From Cloeon dipterum (Eukaryota; Arthropoda; Insecta; Ephemeroptera; Baetidae), in contig NC_088787.1 in assembly GCF_949628265.1 (NCBI RefSeq), forward strand, positions 19,830,501-19,894,500: a DNA stretch of 64,000 nt, read 5' to 3'. Position numbers and translations under genes: made by a program. Each line of letters opens with the position of its first letter. Within the stretch, counting starts at the first letter, position 1. The notes beneath the pieces are model-generated. The model was not told the DNA's origin. It ran no database searches and saw only the letters and a list, made by a program, of their open reading frames with translations. This document shows positions 24,001-32,985 of the stretch, one piece after another.

Positions 24001-27000
24001 TTAGTAAGTTAACTTAAAGTAATCCATTTAAAAAGTAAACCTCCGCATTTTGACATTGTCCGTCCGACAGTGACAGAGTTCGAGGACACCGCCTTCCGAC
24101 CTCGAGATCAAAGACGGATTTCTGGCTCTGGGTGCCGTAGACCGGCCAAAAGAGTTCAAGTTTAGTTAAATATCTGGAACTCCCACGAGAGAGTTCCTAA
24201 AGCTTAAACAGGACAGGCAAGTCTGGGAGCTGGCTCTTCTAGCAGCACCAGATAGTAACGCTAAAACAAATTTCAGCAAATCACTCCTATACGAGCGTTT
24301 CATTCTTATTCAGCAAATTTCTTTTGTTGGTTCCATAATAAAGAAATATAATAAAATTCACAGTGCCTTTGCTTCAAACGGAAATTGTTGTGGTGAACGA
24401 CCAGCAGATCAGCGACGCTTTGACGCTGCGCTACACGAAGACACCCAAGTCGGTATCGAGATTCGACACGTATCGCTTCATGCTCTCCGACCCGAACATT
24501 CCGCTGAAGGAAAAGGCGGCCAACGACACAGAGACCAAGGTCACTTTCACTGACCTCGTGCCCGGCAGACTGTACAACATCACTGTCTGGACCGTGTCTG
24601 ACGGTGTTGAGAGCCTGCCCCTCCAGCGCCAGGACAGACTTTGTGAGTAAATTCTACTCTGGTTCATAGAGCCGTTAAGTCGTTGTCAAAAATTATTCGC
24701 ATTCTTCTGATTAAATTTATAATCACTTTGTTCAGATCCAAAGCCGATCACTTGGATCAACGCGTCGCGGGTTACGGACACAGAGGTGACCCTGATGTGG
24801 GACAAGCCAGACGGCGAATACAACCGCTTCGAGGTGCAGTACCTGAACCTTGATGGCGACCTGCTGCAAAACTTAACCCTGGACACTAGCATCACCCTTT
24901 CTGGCCTGAAGCCCTATCGCAACTACACCTTCACCGTGGTTGTACGCTCTGGCAGTGAGTCGTCCGCCCTGCGCCGCTCCCTGCCGGTCAGCTCTACCTT
25001 TTCCACTCAGGAGTCAGTGCCCAACAAGGCAAGTAGCGTGTAACTAGAGTTCTTCAATGACTCTACGCATAACAATTCCTTTTTACAAGTTTCATAAATT
25101 GCTCTTTGTACTAACTGATTTTTTTAATTGTGCCGCGCAGGTTGAGAGGTTTATCCCTGTACATGTGAAACCTAAGGAAATCGAGTTTGAGTGGTACCTG
25201 CCGCCAAGTGACCACAATGGCGTCATCCAGCAGTACACAATAACTTACGGCCTGGAGGTTATTCAACTTATTTTAGAATTTTTTCCTATAAGGGAAATCT
25301 TAAAAATACCCACCTTACACCTGAAAAATGTTCTTCCAGGGTTCCAAGAACACAAAGGAGGAGCACTTCCAGCCATCTGAGCTGCATGGTGTGATCCGCA
25401 ATTTGATTCCCGGTAAAACGTACCTATTCAAAATCCAGGCGAAAACCAGGGTCGGCTACGGTCCTGAGGTGATCAACAAGTCCAAGACTCCTATTTTGTG
25501 TAAGTCTGATCAAACCACATATTACTTTAAATCCCGACGAGATAATTTTTCAATTCAGCGCCGCCCAAGCCTGGCAGTCAGGTGGTGCCAACAGAGGTGC
25601 GCCGCACCTCCAGCTCCATCCAAATTCGCTTCCGCAAGAACTACTTCTCCGAGGAGAATGGTGAGGTTGTTGCATACGCCATTATCGTAGCTGAAGATAC
25701 AAGCAAGAACGCATCCGGCCTCGAGATGCCCAGCTGGAAGGACGTGCAGGCCTACAACTCGTGGCCGCCCTACCAGGTAAACAAACTCAAAGGAGGACTT
25801 AAAATAAAATTACACATTCTAAAATTCCAACTTGTCTCTGAATTTCACCAATTGTAGCTGAAAACAAAAAATCCACAGTCCTTTACAGGAACAAAATTCA
25901 AAACAAATTAACCCCAATTTATAACAGTCCGTGTCGCCACATTTTTTCCTTTGAATATTATATTGAAATAAAAACTACTCGCAGGTGATGGAACCGTATT
26001 TCCCGTTCCAAAACTCGACCGTTGAGGACTTCACGATCGGTTTGGACACCAATTGTGAGAGCAGGAAGGGCTACTGCAATGGCCCTCTCAAGTCTGGAAC
26101 CACTTACAGTGTCAAAATCAGAGCTTTTACCGCGCCAGACAAGTTCACGGACACGCACTACAGCTTCGCCATTCAGACAGGTTTGTTTCATCACAGGTCA
26201 GTAACGATTTAAATCTAATTTTCAACGTCGCAGACAATGACAACACGGCCTGGATCGTCGGCTTCACGATTCCCGTGCTGGTACTGCTTGTTGTGTTGAT
26301 GTCTGTCATGGCCGTGCGAAGGAAGAAGAATGTGTGCAACAACCTGGAGGCCAGGCACAACGACGCCATGTCGCTTCCTGACAGCGTCATGGAGACCAGG
26401 TTGGATTTTTCTCATTATTTTTTAATCAAAAGGATTCATGATGATAAGAATTTTCAGAAAGTGTTCTAGTTAACATTTGACCCTTTGAAAGCCATCAGGG
26501 TGCTGAAGAAACGCCCTGATGTGCTCAAAATTTTGTCCTTGAGTAAATTTAAGACGCAAGAGTGTCAATTTGTGGTGGTTTTTCTTGGTTATTTATCACC
26601 CTAACAAAAGTTTCAGTCTTGTACAAAAAAAAAAATAATATTTAATTTCTAATGGCGCTGTTTCAGTCGTCCCGTGAAGCTTAAGGAATTTGCGGAGCAC
26701 TACCGCATCATGTCAGCCGATTCGGACTTCCGGTTCAGTGAGGAATTTGAGGAGCTGAAGCATGTGGGCCGCGAGCAGGCGTGCACGGCGGCCGACCTGC
26801 CTGTGAACCGGCCAAAGAACCGGTTCACCAACATCCTACCGTACGACCACTCGCGCTTCAAGCTGCAGCCGTTGGACGATGACGAGGACGGCAGCGACTA
26901 CATAAACGCCAACTATGTGCCCGGTTACAACTCGCCGCGCGAGTTCATCGTCACGCAGGGCCCGCTGCACTCGACGCGCGACGACTTCTGGCGCACCTGT

Positions 27001-29509
27001 TGGGAGAGCAACAGCAAGGCCATCATCATGCTGACGCGATGTGTCGAAAAGGGCCGCGAGAAGTGCGACCACTACTGGCCCTACGACACGCAGCCTGTCT
27101 ACTATGGTGATATTCAGGTCACCATCCTCAACGAGAGCCTCTACCAGGACTGGAACATTGCAGAGTTTCGCATGTGCAGGGTAAATATCTCCTTTCCTTG
27201 CTCTTCTACAATTTACTTTTGGATAAATAAATTATAAAGCCTAGTGAAAAACTCGCTTGAATTGATTGCAAAATTCTTGCTAATATTTATACTTAGAAAG
27301 TTTCGTAATCAAGTCTTTTTTGTCTTTTTTTATACACAAACATTAATGAGTCACTTGTCTAGTTTCTTTTAAACAAAATTAAATCCCTAAATTCCACTGA
27401 GCAACTCCTAGCGAAGTTTAAAGCAAAATAAGTTTGAATTTGTTTTATAAAACAAAAAATGTGTTTTTAACTTTTAAATGGCAAGGCATTAATTAAATAT
27501 GAAAATCAATTCTCTTATCTTCAATGTTTGGCAGTTTTCTATCACTTGTTGCTTCGCAGTAGTATTACCTCAGAGATATTTTACCTCTACACACATAAGA
27601 GTGTTTTTGAGATGTATTTACACGTTTTGTTCAGGGTGACTCGAGCCGACTGATCAAGCACTTCCACTTCTCGACGTGGCCCGACTTCGGTGTTCCGGAC
27701 CCGCCGCAGACGCTGGTGCGGTTCGTACGGGCGTTCAGGGAGCGCGTGCCGCCGGACCAGCGGCCGATTGTGGTGCACTGCAGTGCCGGCGTGGGCCGCT
27801 CGGGCACGTTCATCGCGCTCGACCGCATCCTGCAGCAAATCAAAAAGGACACCGAGGTGGACATCTTTGGCATCGTGTACGCCATGCGCAAGGAGCGCGT
27901 TTGGATGGTGCAGACGGAGCAGCAGTACATCTGCATTCACCAGTGCCTACTTGCCGTGCTCGAGGGCAAGGAGAACGACTATGGGCCCAGGGAGATCCAC
28001 GAGAACGAGGGCTTTGACGGTAAAATTGCTGCTTTCTCCATGTTGTCATTTGGTTTTTCTTGGGATTTTACAGGGCATCTCTTTTTCAATTTGGCGCTTT
28101 AATTTTAATTTCTGCCGAAATATCGTAAAATAAAATTGATATAATTTTATATTTTCTAGAAAATAATAAATGATTATTTTTTTATTCAATTAGAATGAGA
28201 TAAATAATATAAATTAAAAATTAATTATTAAAAAATCAGAAATTACATGGAAACGGGGTTTTAAGCTGACTGTAAATAAACAATAAATTTTTCTGTTAAA
28301 AGCTATAATAAACTAGGATTATAAAGTTCCAGCGATCATTTGATATTATTTTAAATTTTTTAATTATGAGTTTTTTTCCAAAGGGACTAAATAAATGGCA
28401 ACAAATTTATTTGAGGACATGGATTTTCTGATTATAATCGGAATTGGTATTTTTTCCATATTTATTTTATATATTTGAGCCTGTTGAAAATGTGTTGCCC
28501 AATATTTTGGGTCTTGGGCGGTATCAGGTGTTGTGGTTCCCGATTGATTAACCTACCATCCTGGCGGTGACGGAATGCCCCCGCGTTTTACTGACCCTGG
28601 ACTGTATTCTCACCCAAGGTAAAGGTCGGACGACTCTAGTCGCCTCGTTGGAGAAGGCAAGATGACAGCCTCCCTTTGGTGCGAACCCTGGCTCTCATTC
28701 CAACACCTTTCGCTCGATCGCTGCTGGGCTCTAGTTCTTTATGGTTGGTAACTTGGTGTAAAACTAACTTTCCCTTGCACGCTGGCTTTCATTTAAAAAT
28801 TATGCACCGGCCGCCGACTAACACACTTTTTATGTAGCTATTTTACACTTTGACTTAGGGCACTTTAAAAACGTCATTTTGGTTTGGTTTTGAATTAAAT
28901 ATTTTAGTTTCAGGAAACAGCAGCTCAAAACAGAGGAATATACTTTCATGACGAATTGCATTATTTATTTGCAGCCTGGAATGGCCGTCATTTTAATTCT
29001 TGTAATATGTTTACAGTAAAAATATTTTTCTATTTTACCTCTCTGGAAATATTTTGATATTCGACAAAGTGCTTAAGAACAATTTTATTGAATGCAACAA
29101 ATAAGGTAAATTATTTGAAAATGATACTCATTTTTGTGAATTCAAAGAAAAACATTCAAATAAACATATTCCTCCTGTCGTTTTTGTTTATTTATTTTTG
29201 TTTGTCCACTTTTATATATATTTTGAGCCCGATAAATAATGTTTTTATTTTCTCTTTGTCTGTGAAATTGCTGGAAAAATTGAGAGGAAGTAAGAAAAAG
29301 AAATTTTGAGTAACTTTTTTAATCTAATTTTTCAATCCCTGTGTACTTTTTTGCATAATTACCTGTAAATAAAACAACACGGTTACTTCTCACTCTTAAT
29401 CAAAGCATGGGGGTGTCAACCCTCTTTAAGCTAATTTCACGTTTTCTTTTTTGACTTTGAACCATGTCTTGTTGCAGACGACGAGGGCATCGCCGAGTCC
29501 GGCATGTAA
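6085..29509 (+). CDS. Ptp10D: Receptor-type tyrosine phosphatase Ptp10D-like (FN3 repeats, one PTP domain)
   Basis: Twenty-three exons sum to exactly 1546 codons (1545 aa). Coding starts at 6085-6135, 18657-18906, 18965-19071, 20077-20242 and 20299-20402, and ends at 26667-27180, 27635-28019 and 29478-29509. Order: signal peptide ([17 protein letters not shown] plus VALC, split by intron 1), a long run of fibronectin III repeats with many N-glycosylation sites, one membrane segment near residues 1186-1208 ([20 protein letters not shown]), then a single cytosolic phosphatase domain. The WPD loop is at about 1422-1424 and the active site [10 protein letters not shown] has Cys near 1456 and Arg near 1462, so it looks catalytically intact. 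Stretches such as [31 protein letters not shown] and [10 protein letters not shown] match my recollection of Drosophila Ptp10D, which acts in axon guidance and tracheal tube growth. It ends [14 protein letters not shown]. One repeat carries an acidic insert near 23300. One intron appears to be GC-AG (25029-25140). The acceptor of exon 4 (20076) has a poor pyrimidine tract. Confidence 0.95.
9820..10055 (+). repeat. Diverged dispersed repeat R2, copy a
   Basis: Similar words occur in the same order at about 14955-15135 and partly at 35175-35240. Examples are an AAGTATCTTAAAAATTCAAC block followed by GGCTTGTAAGTGAT, then AGAATAAATCATGATTTTC, then GAGCATGCAAACTTTGGAGC. Similarity is moderate, so this is an old repeat. 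No ORF or terminal repeat is visible. Confidence 0.4.
13915..14172. repeat. Imperfect foldback repeat in Ptp10D intron 1
   Basis: The left end (GATTGAGTATTAGGATCTCAG, then TTGAGACTGAAAATT) roughly matches the reverse complement of the right end (AAAATTTTTAATCTCAGCTG then AAGATCCGATT...TTCAATC). The arms are about 50 nt and carry several mismatches and gaps. It resembles an old MITE-like foldback; I cannot assign a superfamily. Confidence 0.35.
14955..15135 (+). repeat. Diverged dispersed repeat R2, copy b
   Basis: This is the second copy of the repeat described at 9820. It shares AAATATCTCGAAAAATTAAA then CAGTTTGTAAATGATA, then GCGAAATAAATCATGATTTC, then TAGCATGAAACTTTTGAGC. It is non-coding, and the distance between the shared blocks differs by small indels. 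Confidence 0.4.
19072..20076 (+). other. Ptp10D intron 3
   Basis: A 1.0-kb AT-rich intron inside the second FN3 region. I see no repeat, gene or structured element in it. The splice into exon 4 follows a purine-rich stretch (GTCTTGGAACAG), a weak acceptor, but the join restores the FN3 reading GYKLKVVPL. Confidence 0.5.
21542..22244 (+). other. Ptp10D intron 8
   Basis: A 0.7-kb AT-rich intron with no recognisable element. The 60-codon ORF at 22066-22248 is low-complexity, lysine-rich AT sequence and is not considered coding. Confidence 0.5.
23511..24363 (+). other. Ptp10D intron 13 with a GC-richer block
   Basis: The intron is AT-rich except for about 23815-24260, which is GC-richer and has a different texture from its surroundings. 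It contains words such as GAGCGGGGATAGGAGG and GGGTGCCGTAGACCGGCC and a 7-bp hairpin GGAACTC/GAGTTCC near 24176-24199. It has no open frame and looks like a degraded mobile-element fragment of unknown type. Confidence 0.35.
27181..27634 (+). other. Ptp10D intron 21
   Basis: A 454-bp AT-rich intron that divides the phosphatase domain ahead of the WPD loop. No element is seen in it. Confidence 0.5.
28020..29477 (+). other. Ptp10D last intron with a GC-richer block
   Basis: This 1.46-kb intron separates the phosphatase domain from the 10-codon last exon ([10 protein letters not shown]). If it were retained, translation would run on in frame for about 28 codons and stop at 28102, giving a different tail. 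A GC-richer block at about 28490-28830 stands out from the AT-rich sequence around it, has no open frame and may be a transposon remnant. The rest is featureless AT-rich sequence. Confidence 0.45.
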
Positions 29510-30121
29510 ATATGTTATTATTGAAACGAACCCGTCAAAAAAACTCTGCGCAGCCATAAAGTAATTGTTGTATAGTGCCTAGACGACTGTTTTTGCAGCA
29601 GCTTAAGCGACGACGAATTTTTTGTTCAAGCCGGAAGGAAGATCTGTGTACATAAGACATTTTGATCCTCCTCTGCCAGGGGTTTGTCTCCAAAATATTT
29701 GCCCTGGCAGAAAGGAAGATGAACCTGCGTTTGTGTTGGACGAATAGATAGGACTTTTGGAATCGACGATCTACGCTGATATTCGAATTTTTTTCGCAGT
29801 TTATCAACGTACTGATTTGTGATATATATATATATATCTTATTGCTGGGACCTGAGCGGACGGGATCTCCTCAGGGTCTAAAACTAAATTTTTGAAAGCA
29901 GTGCCTTTCGATATATTGAACGGAAACAAACGCACCGTCCACACACGGATATTTTGTACGCATCGAATTTGATATGTGAATTCGACAATAATAATACTCG
30001 TGTAGAGTTGTGAAATAAAGCAATGCGAATATGACGAATTTATATCTTGCTTGTTTTATTTGTATACGCGTATAAGCTTCTAAAATGTACATTTGTTTGA
30101 ATCATGGTCCAAGTACTAAAA
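29510..30121. other. Ptp10D 3' UTR, convergent with the RBX1-like gene
   Basis: The Ptp10D 3' UTR runs to AATAAA at 30014-30019. On the other strand AATAAA (plus-strand tttatt 30055-30060) lies about 60 nt past the stop of the RBX1-like gene. The two signals are about 40 bp apart on opposite strands, so the two transcripts should end very close together and may overlap if cleavage is a little downstream. A short (TA)n run lies near 29825-29838. Confidence 0.5.
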
Positions 30122-30652
30122 TCACTTGCCAATCTTCGCAAAGCCCCATCTTTTGGCGTCCAAGGGACACACGCGGAATTTAACGATCCACCTCGTGATG
30201 CAGTGAAAATGGAAGGCATGCTGGAAATTTCGAAAATTCAGACGTGTCTTATGAAAAGAAAAGGAAATATTTTCATACTTGGCAGTGACCGACGGCGACC
30301 AAGCACTTGACCCCTACCAGTTCATCCTCAGCCTCACATGAAATGCAGTAATCATTGATGTTGTTCCGGCAAATGGTGCATGTGTCGATTTTGAGCTCTA
30401 CATTGATAAATCGAGGAAATTGTTACGCTATAGAATTCAAATTATTTTACCTCTAGTCCATGCAGCGATTAAATGACACTGAAAAAATATTTTGTTTCAA
30501 GCTTATTAAATTTTAAAATAATATGAGTGCCTATTTACCACACTTATTTCAAATCTTGGAGCAACGCCTGAGACACAATTCTGGATATCAGCTTCTTTTG
30601 CATCAACTTGCCATTTCCGGTCAGTAATTCTTTCTTTTATGCTTGTGTCCAT
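30122..30652 (-). CDS. Divergent RBX1/Roc1-like RING-box protein, intact paralog
   Basis: Four minus-strand exons, 30539-30652, 30451-30478, 30279-30397 and 30122-30220, give 119 residues with no stop or frameshift. The protein aligns to RBX1 with one residue less in the loop before the sixth RING ligand. It keeps all 12 zinc-ligand positions, including the final Asp typical of RBX1 (RBX2 has Cys there), and reads [17 protein letters not shown] and GFAKIGK. The N-terminal strand that RBX1 inserts into cullins is altered: [16 protein letters not shown] here against RFEVKKWNAVALWAWG in the window's own RBX1, so the first and third Trp become Cys and Arg. Its first three introns sit exactly where those of the RBX1 gene at 37993 sit, so it is a DNA-level duplicate and not a retrocopy. 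It lacks the fourth intron. An upstream in-frame ATG at 30790 would add 46 residues; ATG 30652 was chosen because the extra part looks non-coding. Confidence 0.8.
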
Positions 30653-31689
30653 TTCGTGGCTTCGGCTCAACTGATGATCAGGTAGAATAAAAAGGCAACA
30701 GGCTAAAGTCTCTATGAGAATCTGTTCTATGTTAGGAATGGCAAAAAATTTGGGATATAAATTTATATCCTCTCCTGCACCACCATGCAACTATAGTATT
30801 CGGCTTGCAGCTTGTTCGCTTTATATATTTAACAAGATCTGTAAAATGAACTCTACAAAAATAACAAGAAAAAAAATGGGAAATTTTGTCTTTATAGTCA
30901 TGAAAACTGCATTCATTTTTATTGCATAATATAAGACGAGTTAGAGGATTTAATGGAGCTGTCAAAAGACACAGAAAAACAAGAAAAGCATTCTTCCGAA
31001 AGGGGAAATACAATGACCGATTTGAATTCTCCGCGCGCGAAAATTATCGAGAAATTTAATATAATATATCGAAAAGTTTGAATATTTATTTAAATTATGC
31101 TCTCTTATAAGTGTTGGATTTGTTCTCTTGACTAAAACGTTGATTTAAAATTGAAACGTTTAAAAAAAATATAATAGCTGCAAATTTTTAATTTCTATAT
31201 TCTTCTCAATCAAAAATTAAGGAATTTTTCTTAATTTTTTTATTTGTGTTCATATGAACTTCATATTCGTTTATTTATTCATAGATTAACTATTTCAAAC
31301 AAAAAATACTACATAAAATTACCTAAGATTCCTCTTTGGCAATTAAAAATACCATTAGGAAATTTTCAACAGGTGCGGTAGCTATTATATGTATTTATTT
31401 ATAATTCTTAATAATTAATCAATCTCTGGGGATGCTCTTTGATGACGTGCGCAGGACCCAGACATAATCTATATACGGCACCAACACCAACCCTGTGCCC
31501 TTCGTCGATATCACGCAGTTCAAGGCCGTCACTGACCCTGAGGTTTGGAATCGGTGCTGGCTGATTTCTACATACATGATTTAAAAATTCTCCGTGGATC
31601 AAAAATAATATTTTAATAATTAAAATTAATAATCAAACTAACTTTAAGACAAAATTATTAAATAAATGTTGAAGATTTCAACCAATTTA
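30653..31689. other. Upstream region of the RBX1-like gene; AT-rich spacer
   Basis: On the minus strand, a TTTTCGCGCGC word lies near 31030-31045, E2F-like and similar to a CGCGCGAATTTTG word upstream of RBX1 near 38890-38905. It could belong to the promoter. The rest is AT-rich. An isolated GC-richer patch at about 31420-31580 has open frames on both strands, but I recognise no protein in it. Confidence 0.35.
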
Positions 31690-32985
31690 GTTGTTTTTTG
31701 CTCTTTTTATCTCTGTCCTCTCGGACCGGGAAGGGCGCGCACTGCACTAGTACGAATGCTGAAACCCGGGTCCCAACAACACCGCGAACGGATAACATGG
31801 GCGCACCATTCAGGCCGCACAGGGACCCAGCCCACTGAGCCCACTGAAGGGCCACTTGCCTCCGCACCGAGGACTGCATTGAAACGCTAGACATTCGTCC
31901 CGTGAAGCCAAATCACGCATGCTGGAAAGGTGCAAACCAGCAAGTAGCGAGTCGGCGCTAGAGAGGGGACCAGGGACAAGAATCACGGGATTTCCGTCCC
32001 GTCCCTGAGGGGACGAATTTTTTATTTTGGGACAGGGATGGGACGGGACAGGGACAATCTGCAGCGGGACAAGGTACAGTTTTACTGGCAGCAATTGTAG
32101 CATTAAAAGCCTAGAGATTCCAGTCAACAAAAAATCTGCTTTTTTGCAGGTTTTTCTGCGATTTTACGCATTTCTTTTCGAAGGACAAGCGTTTTTATTG
32201 AAAATTAAACATTCTCAAGATGGATGACCAGAAATAAGGACTTTTAAAAATTAGTAAAAATGCCACTGGTTTCACCAAAAGATAACCAATTATTGTAAAA
32301 CAAACAGCAATTTTCCAAAAAAATTTACACTTTTTTTTAGCACGAAATGTGATCTTTTCAGGGTTAAATTCGGGAAAAAACTCCTCCAACTCATTTTATG
32401 CGCAAAAAACTAGTGGTGCATTTTTGCGTATTGCAAAATTGATTAACCCTCAACCAGTGGCTTTTATACTGATTTTGTAACGTTCCTATTTTTGGTCATC
32501 CAGCTTGAGGATTTTTATTTTCCAAAATTTGCATTTGTTTCGGTGAAAAGCACAAAATTAGGGAAAAAAACTCCGCAAAAAACAGTTTTTAGCCATGGGG
32601 TGGGGTTTTCCGGAAAATGCAATTTTTGCGAGCCCTGGAAGCAATAATAGTAAAAAGGGTCACTATATCTCCACCAACCTATTTTTAAAAGTGAGCACTC
32701 TTGCGAGGCTTACAAGTTACATATTTTTATTTACTGACAAAAAATATCTAATTTTAAAAGTAAAGCAGAAATTTGAAAAATTACGAATCTGGTAAGGGTC
32801 GAGGGGGGCTAAACAGGGACAGGGACGGAGCAGGGACGAACCCGAGAGAAAAAAATGGGACAGGGACGGGATTATTTTTTCTGGGGCGGGACCAAAAACC
32901 CGTCCCGGTTCCCCTCTCTAGTCGGCGCCGGTGAGCAATTTGAGAATTTCGAGTCACTAAACTAGTTGTTTACCTTTTGTGGAAA
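31690..32985 (+). repeat. Dispersed repeat R1, copy b, split by a hAT-type insertion
   Basis: The left part, 31690-31958, is the closest relative of the inverted copy at 47150-47440. It shares GGGCGCGCACT, CGAATGCTGAAACCCGGGTC, GAACGGATAACATGGGCGC, then ACGCATGCTGGAAAGGTGC. The right part resumes at 32921 with CGGTGAGCAATTTGAG and GAGTCACTAAACTAG, which line up with the end of copy a (3486-3775). The 962 bp between the parts are the inserted element listed next. This shows that R1 was in place first. Confidence 0.75.
31959..32920. mobile_element. Non-autonomous hAT-type DNA transposon, 962 bp
   Basis: The element starts TAGAGAGGGGACC and ends GGTTCCCCTCTCTA, which are near-perfect terminal inverted repeats. 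It is flanked on both sides by the same 8 bp, GTCGGCGC (31951-31958 and 32921-32928). An 8-bp target duplication and a TAGAG-type end are hallmarks of the hAT superfamily. Both ends carry many subterminal GGGACAGGGACGGGAC-type repeats, as expected for transposase binding sites. The interior is AT-rich and encodes nothing like a transposase, so it would need a source element elsewhere. The perfect target duplication suggests a fairly recent insertion. Confidence 0.85.

Noticed and set aside
27587-27940. Minus-strand ORFs of 100-117 codons opposite Ptp10D exon 22
   Set aside because: They are antisense to the phosphatase core with its active-site motif; the high GC of the exon keeps other frames open.
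28640-28720. Possible tRNA-derived SINE, suggested by GGTGCGAACCCTGG
   Set aside because: No matching box A upstream and no tail or target duplication seen.
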